From: a virus
Virus record (IMG/VR): IMGVR_UViG_3300037293_000277
Span: 1 to 45,154 of that record
Length of the DNA stretch: 45,154 nt
Direction: 5' to 3' (one strand)
A model generated the notes under the pieces. That model saw only the letters and a list, made by a program, of their open reading frames with translations, had not been told where the DNA came from and made no database searches. Position numbers and translations under genes: made by a program. Shown here piece by piece: positions 14,046 to 22,838 of this stretch. The stretch's first letter is position 1; every line of letters starts with the position of its first letter.

Positions 14046-15469
14046 CCGAACTCTTCGTCCCGAAGCCGTATCAAGGCAAGCTGATCACGCACATGACCGG
14101 CAACCCGCGGCACAACGGCTTCGCCTCTCCTGGCATGGGCAAAACCGTGTCGACGCTGACTGCGCTCAGCATCATGACGTTGGTCGACGACGTCTTCCCT
14201 GCGTTGGCGATTGGCCCGATGCGTGTTGCAAACAGCGTCTGGCATCGTGAGGTTGAGAAGTGGTCGCACACCAAGGGTCTGCGCGTATCGCGCGTGCTCG
14301 GCACGTTGGACGAGCGCCTGGCTGCGCTGCGCACGCCGGCCGATATCTACACCACACATTACGGGCTGCTGGCATGGTTGCACAGCTATTTCGAAGACAA
14401 GAAGTGGCCGTTCCGTTGGGTGATCGGCGACGAGTCCACGCGGCTGAAAAACAACCGCTGCAGCTTCCAGCGCAGCAAGACCGGCAAACTGTTCTTGCGC
14501 ACCGGCGGGGGTGTGAACGCTTCGGCGATAGCGCGCTACGCGCCACGTACGCCGTACTGGACAAACCTGTCAGGCACGCCGGCACCGAACGGGTTGAAGG
14601 ATCTGTGGGGTCAGCACTGGTACGTCGACTTCGGCGCGACTCTCGGCAATTCGTACGATGCCTTCACGAAGCGCTGGTTCTATCAGCGCCGCGGGACGCA
14701 GCGCGAGCAGGCCGTGTTCGACCCGCTGCCGCATGCGTTCGACGAGATCACGGAGCGCATGCGCCCGACCACGATTTCGCTTGACGCCTACGACTACTTT
14801 GATTGCGAGAAGCCTCGTGAAGTAAACCTGCCGGTCGTGCTTCCGGAAGCGAGCATGAAGCAATACCGGAAGATGGAGCGCGAAGCACTGATCAAACTGA
14901 GTAGCGAAAAAGTGATCACTGCGGTCAACGCCGGTGTCGCAACCGCGAAGTGCATGCAGATCGCCAGCGGCCACGTGTTTGACGGTGAGGGTCTGCCGCA
15001 TCTGGTACATACCGAAAAGCTGGATGCGCTGGAATCGTTGGTCGAAAACCTGCAGGGTGCACCGCTGCTGGTGGCCTATCATTTCAAACCCGATCTGGCC
15101 GCGATCCTGAAACGGTTCAAGCTCGCCGTCGCACTGCCTAGCGGCGCGAAGCAGGCCCAGGTCGAGGACGACTGGAACGCCGGCAAGATTCCGATGCTGC
15201 TCGTGCATCCGGCGAGCGCCGGCCACGGTTTGAATCTGCAGCACGGCGGGTGCAACCTGTGCATCTATACACCGTACTGGGATCTGGAATTGTACCTCCA
15301 AGTGATCGAGCGGATTGGCCCGGTGCGGCAGGTGCAAGCCGGTTACGATCGCCTAGTCAACGTATACCGCATCGTTGCCGAAGGTACGCTGGATGAAATG
15401 ATGGTCAACCAGATCATCCCCGGCAAGAGCGGATTGCAAGATGCATTCAACAAGAGGATGGCCGCATGA
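14042..15469 (+). CDS. SNF2-type DEAD-like helicase/translocase
   Basis: This 475-residue superfamily 2 ATPase has Walker A SPGMGKTVSTL (Lys34), helicase motif Ia IGPMRVANSVWHREVEKW, motif II GDEST (Asp130, Glu131), motif III NLSGTPAPNGLKDLWGQ, and motif V/VI HPASAGHGLNLQ and QVIERIGPVRQ. It matches the short phage SNF2-like helicases found with DUF2800/DUF2815/VRR-NUC genes. The expected last Arg finger region reads IERIGPVRQ where many relatives have R-x-x-R-x-G-Q, so it is slightly divergent. It probably remodels replication or recombination intermediates. The GTG start overlaps the methylase stop. Confidence 0.9.
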   Translation: MTELFVPKPYQGKLITHMTGNPRHNGFASPGMGKTVSTLTALSIMTLVDDVFPALAIGPMRVANSVWHREVEKWSHTKGLRVSRVLGTLDERLAALRTPADIYTTHYGLLAWLHSYFEDKKWPFRWVIGDESTRLKNNRCSFQRSKTGKLFLRTGGGVNASAIARYAPRTPYWTNLSGTPAPNGLKDLWGQHWYVDFGATLGNSYDAFTKRWFYQRRGTQREQAVFDPLPHAFDEITERMRPTTISLDAYDYFDCEKPREVNLPVVLPEASMKQYRKMEREALIKLSSEKVITAVNAGVATAKCMQIASGHVFDGEGLPHLVHTEKLDALESLVENLQGAPLLVAYHFKPDLAAILKRFKLAVALPSGAKQAQVEDDWNAGKIPMLLVHPASAGHGLNLQHGGCNLCIYTPYWDLELYLQVIERIGPVRQVQAGYDRLVNVYRIVAEGTLDEMMVNQIIPGKSGLQDAFNKRMAA

Positions 15470-15473
15470 AAAA

Positions 15474-15500
15474 TTGACACTCAAGCAATACAGGTATTAC
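15474..15500 (+). promoter_or_regulatory. Probable sigma70 promoter before the coiled-coil gene
   Basis: TTGACA at 15474-15479 is followed after 15 nt by TATTAC at 15495-15500, in a 60-nt gap between the helicase and the gene at 15530. The -35 is perfect but the -10 is only 4/6 with a short spacer. A good ribosome site (CGGAGA) follows at about 15519-15524. Confidence 0.45.
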
Positions 15501-15529
15501 CCTGCTCACCTCCGTGACCGGAGATCACC

Positions 15530-16045
15530 ATGTTCGAATTTTTCAGAAAACTACTCAGAGGAATCAATCGCATGAACCAGCAACTCGAAGCCCTGACCAC
15601 AGAGGTCGAACTCACCCGCGGCGTCATGGCGTCCGCAGCCGTCCTGATCGGCAGCCTCGCCGATCGCATCGATGAACTGAAGAACGATCCGGAACAGCTG
15701 ACTGCACTCGCCCAGAGCCTGCGTGATCAGCGTACCGCCCTGTCCGCCGCGATCGAAGCTGATGGCGATCTGGCCCAGGCGCGCATCAACGAACAGGCTC
15801 GTCTCGCCGCGGACCAGCGCCGGCGTGAAGAGCGCAGACAAGCAGACGCAAAAATCAGCGAGTACGGCCGTGCCGAACAGCCGCCTGTGGTCGATCCTGC
15901 GCAAGTGCCGTTGCTGAGCGAAAGCGATACTCCGCCTGCGGGCAATGTCGGTACCGACTGGTCCGGCCAGGGCGGTGAGAGCGGCGGCGCTGGTGCGAGT
16001 GCTTCCTACGACAGCGGCAATTCAGGCGGCGGCGGTGGTGGTTGA
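15530..16045 (+). CDS. Coiled-coil protein with Gly/Ser-rich tail
   Basis: This 171-residue protein starts at ATG 15530 with CGGAGA 7 nt upstream. Residues 10-105 form long helices with heptad-like spacing (MNQQLEALTTEVELTRGVM, LADRIDELKNDPEQLTALAQSL, INEQARLAADQRRREERRQAD). The last 60 residues are Pro/Gly/Ser-rich and disordered, ending in Gly repeats. It is the last gene of the plus-strand arm, has its own promoter and faces the late operon. Similar small coiled-coil proteins with Gly tails occur in tailed phages without a settled role; a virion or scaffolding accessory is possible. Confidence 0.7.
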   Translation: MFEFFRKLLRGINRMNQQLEALTTEVELTRGVMASAAVLIGSLADRIDELKNDPEQLTALAQSLRDQRTALSAAIEADGDLAQARINEQARLAADQRRREERRQADAKISEYGRAEQPPVVDPAQVPLLSESDTPPAGNVGTDWSGQGGESGGAGASASYDSGNSGGGGGG

Positions 16046-16105
16046 CATCGTAGTTTGACTGCGGTACGGTTCGCTCCGGACACCACCGTGCGGCGGCCGT
16101 GTACC

Positions 16106-16140
16106 CGAAGCCCCTGGTCGAAAGATCGGGGGCTTCGTCT
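16106..16140 (+). terminator. Terminator hairpin between the converging arms
   Basis: A 9-bp stem (CGAAGCCCC at 16106-16114 with GGGGCTTCG at 16129-16137) closes a loop that can form an inner TC-GAAA-GA pairing, and is followed by TCTTT on the plus strand. It lies between the plus-strand gene ending at 16045 and the minus-strand gene ending at 16141. There is no T-run on the minus side, so it should mainly stop plus-strand transcription. Confidence 0.65.
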
Positions 16141-19100
16141 TTACGGCGCTGTGCGTTTTGCAGGTAGGCCCTGCACTTCGGTCCGGAACAGGAACAACGC
16201 CTCGCGCTGAGCACGTTCGCGTGCCGCGTCGACTTCATTGCGCCGGCGTTCACGGGCTTCTTCGCTGATCCCCTTGGCGCGAGTGATCTGCGCTTTCTTG
16301 TTGCGGAAATCACGGTCCTGCTTGTCCCAGCGCTGCCGCCAATCCAGCATTCGTTGATCGTCCGCGGAAACAGCGGACGGACCTGCTGAGCCTTGCGACC
16401 TGATCAACTCGTTGCTTTCTTCCACCGCATCACGGAACGAGAAATAGGTGGCGACATCCGAATACGGCGAATAAAACGCAGCCGTGAAGGGATTCACGGT
16501 GTTGGCTTTTTTGCCAGCGGCAGCTGCCTTTTCCTCTTTGAACGGGTTCTCGACCAGGCCAGTCAAAACCATGTTACCCACACCGAGCGGGTAACCGCGG
16601 ATAATCGCCTGCACTTCCTCCGGCGCTAGGTCGATGCCGCTGAGCTGTCGAAGCTCGATCGCGAGATCCTTGTACAGCTCCGGTGTGCGTTTGCCGAACT
16701 GCTCCGATCGGTACTGTGTTGGATCTTCGAACTTGTCGCTGACCACTTGCGAACCAGACGTTTTGCGGTTGACGCTAACCGATGTTGGCGGCTTCAGAAT
16801 CGACGGCGTGAGCAGCATGGCCGCCGCGGCGAACGGGCGCTTCGACCAGTCGATGTTCGTGTCCTCGAACGGCGTGAACGCCGGCACGACACCGTTGCCG
16901 ATCAGCGTACCTGCTGCCGCGCCCAGATCGTCCGCTTCCCCTTCGCTGAGCGAGAATCCCAGCAGCGCTCGTGCCATGCTGTTTGCCAGTCGCGCGTGGC
17001 CGAACGCCAGCGGCAGCTTCAGCACGCCGTCTTTACCGAACGGGAGCAGCAGGTTGGCTGCATGCGTCTGATCGCTTTGTTGGTCCAGTCGGTTGCCGCC
17101 TTCGTCATCATCCGCCATCTCGCGCGCTGCAGCCTGAAGCGCCAGCAGCACGATCGCTTGGCCGACCAGCCTACGGCGCCCGCGCGGCGTGCGTAGGTAT
17201 TGCACGAGGTTGGCGCCGCCGGTAGCGGCCGGCTGCGCGAACGCCCACAGCGAGCTTGGCAGCGCCATCCACTCGCCCTTTTTTTTGAAGTTCATCAGGT
17301 CGAGCGCGCCGGCGGCCGCGTCGTCGCGGGTCATGCCGTTCTCGCGCATCGTGATGTAGGTGGCCAGCGCTGGTGCCATGTCGAAGCCGCGGTTGTAGAA
17401 CTCAACCCATTTCTTCGCTCCTTCCCACGCATTCTTGGCCACCCCCCGGTGGTCGTCGATCGCCTTGGCGATGTCAGCTGCATTCCGGTTGAATTTGTCG
17501 CCGAACACACTGGCACCGCCGGCCGCAAGGAACTCCTGCAGGTAGCGCTCTTCAACCGTGTCGTTATTGAGTTTGCGACCCAGGCCGAATTTCGCGCCGG
17601 CCTTGACCAACCGAGGCAGCTTATGTGGCGAGAGCCAAGCCAGTGTCTGCCGCGCCAGCTGCGCGCTGTCGAGCAGATCGCCGTCAGCTTTGAAGTATTC
17701 GCGCGTCCGTAGATTCTCTGTACGTTCCCACATATCGCGCGCGAGATTCTTCGGCGCAAAGAACGGATTCATCTGTGTCGCCCAGTAGGCGTACCGTTTG
17801 GTCGCCTTGCCGAAGAACGGTACCAGCTTGTCGCCTTCCAGCACGTAGGCGTTGCGCAACGCCGGCAGCAGCTTCTGGTTCTTGAAGTAGTAGGCGTGCG
17901 CGGTGTTCCCGCGCCGGCGGACGATTGCGTTCTCGCCGACACGAGTGCTGTCGACATTCTGTCGGTGCAGTCCGGCCGCCTCGCGTTCCTCCGGGCTCAT
18001 TTCCGTATACGCGTTGGCGATCGCATCCTGGAATTTGAACCAGCCGCTGTAGGAGGCGTTCTTCACGAGCGCACCGATGGTCGCGCGGATGGCGTTATCC
18101 GGCGCGGAGCTGGTGCGGCCGAGCATTTCCCGGTCGGCCGTGACGTTCGGCTGATTCGCGCCGCTCTGGATCATCTCTTCGTCCAGCGCAGTATCCGGGT
18201 TGCCGGTCAGCGGCACGTACTGCGAGGCAATCTCCGCCTGCAGGTCGCGCATCAGGGTGCTGACGCGGGCGAAGCTGTTCGGGTCGCTCGCATCAATACT
18301 GTCGCTGGCGGCGCGCAGTTCCTTGAATTGCTGCAGCAGGTCTTTGCGACCAAGGAACTCCGCGGCCCTCCCCGGCGAGGTTTTGCCGGAGGAAATCGCG
18401 ACCATCAGGTTCCAGCCGTTCAGATCATATAGCGACTGTGCGACGGATTCGAGATCAGCCCTGTCGAACTTGCGTTCGACCGCGGCCATCAGCTTGCGCG
18501 CCTGCGGATTGCTCATGCCGCCGACGCCGTAAGCGTGCGTCTTGACCCTAGTGTCGGGGTTGTTCACTGCAATGATCAGGCCGTCGAGATCCATCTGCGC
18601 AGTGTTGGCTGCGTTGATGTTCGCACGGGTCGGCTTGCGCTGCGCGAGCTTTTCCAGCGTGTCGAGCTTCTTGACTGCCTTGTCGATCAGCTTCTGGTTT
18701 GCGATTTCTGCGTAGCGTGCAGTGACCCAGTAGCCGACGTAGTGCTCGATCGTCTCCGCAGTCAGGCCTGCTTTCTTGGCCATCTCACCGAGCTTCGCGT
18801 ACATCGCGTCGCCGTATTCGGTGCGCGCGAACCGCAGGAGCTGGTCGCGAATACCGGGGGCGAGCCGCATCGCGCCGATCAGCGTGCGCTTCTGCCCGTC
18901 GGAGATCGGTAGCGCCATCGACCAGTCGACCCACGAGCGTAGATGGTCGTGGGCTTTTTCATCAATCACCCGACCAAGGTCAGCGAGCGCGGCACGCATT
19001 GCCTGGAAATCGCCTTTCCGTGCCGCCTGGCTGAAGCCGCGCATCGGCGTCGCCGGCGGGGCACCCCCCCCGGCGGCGATTCTGTCGATGATCGTCGGCA

Positions 19101-21957
19101 TGCCCTCTCGCTGCGAAGGCATCGGCTGCGTCGAGTTGTTCGCGCCCTGGCTCATTGCCTGCTGCGCACGTACTTGCCGATTCTCGACTTGCGTCGGCCC
19201 GCCAACAGCAGGTCCGACATTCGCCACTTTTGCTGTTTTACCGATGGAATGCGAAGCCGCTCGCGCCAAAATGTTCGCCACGCTGTTCTCTGCGATTTGC
19301 GAACCGGGAGCGATGTACTCGATGATGGCATTCAGCGAGCGAACAATCACTTCAAATAACGTGTCGTCTACCCTGGCTTTGAGAGTGTCGAAAGCCAACT
19401 GCGCTCCAGCGGACGGTTGGCCGTATTCAACTTGCGCTGCCACTGACAGAAACGCCGGGGACATCAGCTCCGCGAACATTTCATGCAGATTGACAGTACC
19501 GTCTCTGAATTTCGCGCTCGTGGCGTACTGCTGCGTGGTTTCCTGTGCTTGCAGCTTTTCACGGATATCGGTCAGCAAGGCAACGAAACTTTGTGCGAAC
19601 GGATCGCCGGCTTTAGCGTCAGCTTCGATTTGTAGCAAACCATTTCCGGTCAATCCGTGCAACGCTTCATGCACGACAGTACTGCCGTCTCCCGCGCGCC
19701 CGATGCGGATAGTATTCTCCGCAAATGAATAGGTGCCGAGGTGATCTTTTTTCATCTGCGTGCCGGTCTTGATCTTCGGCACCGGTACGCCGCTGTCAAC
19801 GTAGAGCTGAGCAATTGTAGCCGCCGCCGCACGCGTAACGGATGGTGTGTTCTCACTGTCAATCAGCGCCCCCAGTGTCCGCAAAGTAGTGCTCCGCCCG
19901 CCGTCACGTACCGTCTCCGCCCAGGCTTCGGTGTTGCCCTGCAGCGTGTCGCCGTAACCGAGCTGACCTGCCATGAACCCGATCGGGCTGCCGTCACGGC
20001 TGCCGATCTCGCGACCCTTCAGATCCTGCAACGCGACGTTGATCGCATCGGCGATCGCGTAGTTGCCCGGTGCCAGCGGCGTGCGGATCAGTGCCTGGGC
20101 GTTGGTCAGAGTCTGCTGATTCGTGCTCAGCGACATCGGTGCCAGTCCGTCAGTCAGCCGGCCGATCGCCTGCTCGATTTGGTTGACCTGCTCCATTGGC
20201 ACCTGCCGCGCGATCAGTGCCTTGCGGAAGCCGACGTTGAAATCCGCCGCTGCCGGCGTCATCTGTGCAATTTGCTTAGGGCTATATCCAAATTGTACGA
20301 GCGAACCGCTGACTTCTGACGGGAGCCGGGGCGCGGCCGCCTGCCCTTCGCTGATCGCCTCCGGTGATGGTGCCGTCGGCGGGACGCGCGCAGCCTGGCC
20401 TTCGACCACGCGCGCGCGGGTGCGTGCGATGTAGCTGTCGGCGCTGGGGTTGGGCACGGCGCCCGGGGCGTACGTCCAGCTGCCCTCTGTGGTCGGCACC
20501 AGCGTCGCGCCGCGGATGGTGACCGTCCCGCCGCCGCCCGCAGGCGGCGCATCTCCGCTAGGCTCACCGATGATATCGGTGAGCGACGGCGCAGGCGCCG
20601 CGGGGGCGTTCTGGCGTCCTGCGGCCAGTTCGAGCGGCCCGCCGACCGCTGCGCCGCCCAGCAGGCCCAGCAGGAAGCTCTCGCCCGCGCCGGTCAGCTT
20701 GGCGTCCGGATCCACTGTCCGTTCGCCCTGCTGCGCCGCGACGTCGCCGGACGCCTCGGTCACGCCCTCGACAACCGCTCCGCCGGCGACGCGGGTCAGT
20801 GCGCCGCCTGCTGCTCTGCCGACCGGCCGGCCGGCTGCCGCGCGCGCGGCGGCGCTTTCGAGCGACCCAGGCAACAGGCTGAGTCCGGTACCGGCCACGA
20901 AACCGATCGCGCGCGCACGGATGGCCGCTTGCTCGGCGAGCTGCGCGCGCGCCGTAGCCTCGTCGCCAGCCGCGCTCTGCAGCGCCTGCCCCCAACCGTC
21001 GGCGCGCTGCAGTGTTTCCAGCGGCAGCGCTTGGACAGCGTCGAACGCCTGGCGCGCGGCGTCGCCGCCGGTGCTGGCACCTTCCAGCGCACCTGCGACG
21101 CCCGTGCCGGCAAGCCGGCCGGCGGCAGCCGCACGCACCGCAGTGGTACCGCCGGACGTGGCCAGTCTTGAAACACCGGCGCCGACGCCGCCGCCGATCA
21201 GCACTGTCGGTGCCGCGGAGCCAAGCAGGTTGGCGATATCGTCCAGGCTCAGGTTCCGCCCGGCGAGTTTCGCTTCCTCCCACAGTCGCCGCGCCAGCGG
21301 ATCGTTAGGGTCGATCTTCGTGCGTTCAAACGCCTCCTGTTTCATTTCATCCTGGCGCACCGGCGAATAGCCGGCCTCGATGTCCTTGATCGCATCGTCG
21401 ATCGAGCGCTGGCCTACGCCAGAGAAATCCGGGTTGGCCGCTCCTGCCAGTGTGCTCACGAAACCAGTAAGGCCGGACGCAAACGCCCGACCTTTGTCGC
21501 CTGCGCTTTCCAGCAAGCTGCGCTCCGGTGCAACAGGTGCTGGGAATTTCTCGCGCAGCTGCACTGCGAGTTGCACTGCGAGTTCGTCTTCTTCGTCTTT
21601 ATCAATACTGGGGGCTTTCTTAAGCGCCGCTTCGACAGCGCCTTTGACGTATTGGTTGTGCGCTTCGAGCTGCTGCGAGTACGGCAGCGCCTCGAAGTTC
21701 GGCATACCTGTGCGCACCTGGTCCCAACCGATCGGCACCAGCGAGAGTGCTTTAGCAGGGTCATCTTTGAGCGCGCGCACGAGCTTTTTCTGCTGATCTT
21801 CCTGTGCCTTGATGGACTTCGAAAGCGAATCCGCGAGCGCTAGCGTTGGCGATGCGGCAGGCGCCGACGCCACACTGCCGATCAGCTTCATCGACTTGCG
21901 CAGCTCTTCAGCGAAATCCTGCGTCTTCGGAAACGGCACGTCGAACAAGTCGGTCAT
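16141..21957 (-). CDS. Giant internal virion (ejected) polyvalent protein with HEXXH motif
   Basis: At 1938 residues this is the largest gene. The N-terminal ~450 residues include long Ala/Gly-rich stretches with hydrophobic character (GFVSTLAGAANP, LLGSAAPTVLIGGGVGAGV), suited to membrane insertion. VVHEALHGLTG carries HEALH at 763-767, with NLHEMFAELM about 60 residues later: a gluzincin-like metallopeptidase pattern. Towards the C-terminus, LMNFKKKGEW and the following Trp/Pro-rich region resemble the LPD38 domain of large polyvalent phage proteins. It ends the late operon just after a lysozyme and a coiled-coil internal protein, so it probably enters the host with the DNA, as T7 gp16 does. 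The start is coupled to the lysozyme stop (ATGA). Confidence 0.75.
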   Translation of the reverse strand: MTDLFDVPFPKTQDFAEELRKSMKLIGSVASAPAASPTLALADSLSKSIKAQEDQQKKLVRALKDDPAKALSLVPIGWDQVRTGMPNFEALPYSQQLEAHNQYVKGAVEAALKKAPSIDKDEEDELAVQLAVQLREKFPAPVAPERSLLESAGDKGRAFASGLTGFVSTLAGAANPDFSGVGQRSIDDAIKDIEAGYSPVRQDEMKQEAFERTKIDPNDPLARRLWEEAKLAGRNLSLDDIANLLGSAAPTVLIGGGVGAGVSRLATSGGTTAVRAAAAGRLAGTGVAGALEGASTGGDAARQAFDAVQALPLETLQRADGWGQALQSAAGDEATARAQLAEQAAIRARAIGFVAGTGLSLLPGSLESAAARAAAGRPVGRAAGGALTRVAGGAVVEGVTEASGDVAAQQGERTVDPDAKLTGAGESFLLGLLGGAAVGGPLELAAGRQNAPAAPAPSLTDIIGEPSGDAPPAGGGGTVTIRGATLVPTTEGSWTYAPGAVPNPSADSYIARTRARVVEGQAARVPPTAPSPEAISEGQAAAPRLPSEVSGSLVQFGYSPKQIAQMTPAAADFNVGFRKALIARQVPMEQVNQIEQAIGRLTDGLAPMSLSTNQQTLTNAQALIRTPLAPGNYAIADAINVALQDLKGREIGSRDGSPIGFMAGQLGYGDTLQGNTEAWAETVRDGGRSTTLRTLGALIDSENTPSVTRAAAATIAQLYVDSGVPVPKIKTGTQMKKDHLGTYSFAENTIRIGRAGDGSTVVHEALHGLTGNGLLQIEADAKAGDPFAQSFVALLTDIREKLQAQETTQQYATSAKFRDGTVNLHEMFAELMSPAFLSVAAQVEYGQPSAGAQLAFDTLKARVDDTLFEVIVRSLNAIIEYIAPGSQIAENSVANILARAASHSIGKTAKVANVGPAVGGPTQVENRQVRAQQAMSQGANNSTQPMPSQREGMPTIIDRIAAGGGAPPATPMRGFSQAARKGDFQAMRAALADLGRVIDEKAHDHLRSWVDWSMALPISDGQKRTLIGAMRLAPGIRDQLLRFARTEYGDAMYAKLGEMAKKAGLTAETIEHYVGYWVTARYAEIANQKLIDKAVKKLDTLEKLAQRKPTRANINAANTAQMDLDGLIIAVNNPDTRVKTHAYGVGGMSNPQARKLMAAVERKFDRADLESVAQSLYDLNGWNLMVAISSGKTSPGRAAEFLGRKDLLQQFKELRAASDSIDASDPNSFARVSTLMRDLQAEIASQYVPLTGNPDTALDEEMIQSGANQPNVTADREMLGRTSSAPDNAIRATIGALVKNASYSGWFKFQDAIANAYTEMSPEEREAAGLHRQNVDSTRVGENAIVRRRGNTAHAYYFKNQKLLPALRNAYVLEGDKLVPFFGKATKRYAYWATQMNPFFAPKNLARDMWERTENLRTREYFKADGDLLDSAQLARQTLAWLSPHKLPRLVKAGAKFGLGRKLNNDTVEERYLQEFLAAGGASVFGDKFNRNAADIAKAIDDHRGVAKNAWEGAKKWVEFYNRGFDMAPALATYITMRENGMTRDDAAAGALDLMNFKKKGEWMALPSSLWAFAQPAATGGANLVQYLRTPRGRRRLVGQAIVLLALQAAAREMADDDEGGNRLDQQSDQTHAANLLLPFGKDGVLKLPLAFGHARLANSMARALLGFSLSEGEADDLGAAAGTLIGNGVVPAFTPFEDTNIDWSKRPFAAAAMLLTPSILKPPTSVSVNRKTSGSQVVSDKFEDPTQYRSEQFGKRTPELYKDLAIELRQLSGIDLAPEEVQAIIRGYPLGVGNMVLTGLVENPFKEEKAAAAGKKANTVNPFTAAFYSPYSDVATYFSFRDAVEESNELIRSQGSAGPSAVSADDQRMLDWRQRWDKQDRDFRNKKAQITRAKGISEEARERRRNEVDAARERAQREALFLFRTEVQGLPAKRTAP

Positions 21958-22838
21958 AGCAGCCTCGCCATGTAGCGGTTGATGGAATCTTCCAGCGGCT
22001 GCGGGAATTGAACATCAGGAACGTAATCGCGATTAAGCAAGTTCGCGACCGCTTTCTGGTGCACGCGATTGGCATCTTGTTCGAGCGCAGCGTCCTGGAA
22101 GCGATTCACGCGACGATCGCCTTCGCCGACTTGTTGTTGAATTTCGGTCACAGCGTCTTGCCATGAACGCACGCTGTTGGGTGCGGCGGAAGTTGCGCCC
22201 ACAAGGCGTCCGTAGGGATCTGGTTCAACCGCTGCCGAGGGGGGCGCACCAGTCAGCGCGAGATTGGGAACCGCTGCTGTCCCTGTTCCTGCCGCTGCGC
22301 GGTCTGTTCCAGGAACAGGGACAGCAGCGGTTGTCGGGACCGAAGGTTGGTACTTTTCGCCGCCGGGGAGTGCAGCCAGCGTGTACGCCCAGGAACGCTT
22401 CGGTTGTTTGTACGGCGACGACGGTAGCGACGCCCATACTCCGCCGAGTTTGTCGATCGCGGTCTTCCAGTCGCCCTTCAGTACGTCCGCCAGCGCCCCG
22501 CGACCCTCAATCAAACGGATGGCGGCAAGATCCTGCGCCTCCGGGCCGAAGTCCGTGATCTCGACACCGCGGTCTTTCAATTCCTTGACCGTGCTGTCCC
22601 ATGTCTTCGTTAGGAACTGATAGCGCCCGGCCGCGCTTGAGGTGTTGGTCTTACCGTCGGTTTGCGTAAAGCTGCGTCGCGCTGCGGCGCTCGGACGCGG
22701 ATGATCTGCCAGCGATCGCAGTTCCACATTACCGAATGCGGTTTTGTAGCCGTACTTCACACCTTCATTGCGCGCGATCATGTCGAGCATCGCTCGCACG
22801 TTAGGATCTTGATTGAGCGCTCTGTAATCGACTGTCAC
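21954..22838 (-). CDS. Virion-associated lysozyme (lambda R/GH104-type transglycosylase)
   Basis: This 294-residue protein has a lambda-type murein transglycosylase domain at residues 10-150. It shows NVRAMLDMIARNEG with catalytic Glu25, YGYKTAFGN, LADHPRP, then SSAAGRYQFLTKTWD and FGPEAQDLAAIRLIEGRG, followed by the LGGVWASLPSSPY segment. The remaining 140 residues are a Pro/Ala linker and a helical tail. It lies among the internal proteins rather than with the endolysin, so it should act on peptidoglycan during DNA entry, the job that T7 gp16 performs with a built-in domain. The linker region contains a perfect 23-bp inverted repeat. It is coupled by ATGA at both ends. Confidence 0.85.
   Translation of the reverse strand: MTVDYRALNQDPNVRAMLDMIARNEGVKYGYKTAFGNVELRSLADHPRPSAAARRSFTQTDGKTNTSSAAGRYQFLTKTWDSTVKELKDRGVEITDFGPEAQDLAAIRLIEGRGALADVLKGDWKTAIDKLGGVWASLPSSPYKQPKRSWAYTLAALPGGEKYQPSVPTTAAVPVPGTDRAAAGTGTAAVPNLALTGAPPSAAVEPDPYGRLVGATSAAPNSVRSWQDAVTEIQQQVGEGDRRVNRFQDAALEQDANRVHQKAVANLLNRDYVPDVQFPQPLEDSINRYMARLL
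22269..22332. repeat. Perfect 23-bp inverted repeat inside the lysozyme gene
   Basis: Positions 22269-22291 are the exact reverse complement of 22310-22332, with an 18-nt spacer. Both arms are coding and yield related peptides (TAAVPVPGT and GTGTAAVP) in the Pro/Ala linker. No T-run follows on either strand, so it is not an ordinary terminator. Confidence 0.9.

Noticed and set aside
16048-16105. Possible small RNA between TTGACA at 16042 and the terminator at 16106
   Set aside because: The only -10 candidate (TACGGT at 16065) is poor and the TTGACA overlaps a stop codon; there is not enough to call a gene.
17331-17759. Alternative-frame open stretch within the giant internal protein gene
   Set aside because: It overlaps well-formed coding sequence of the 1938-residue protein and has an Arg/Ser/Thr-rich shadow composition.
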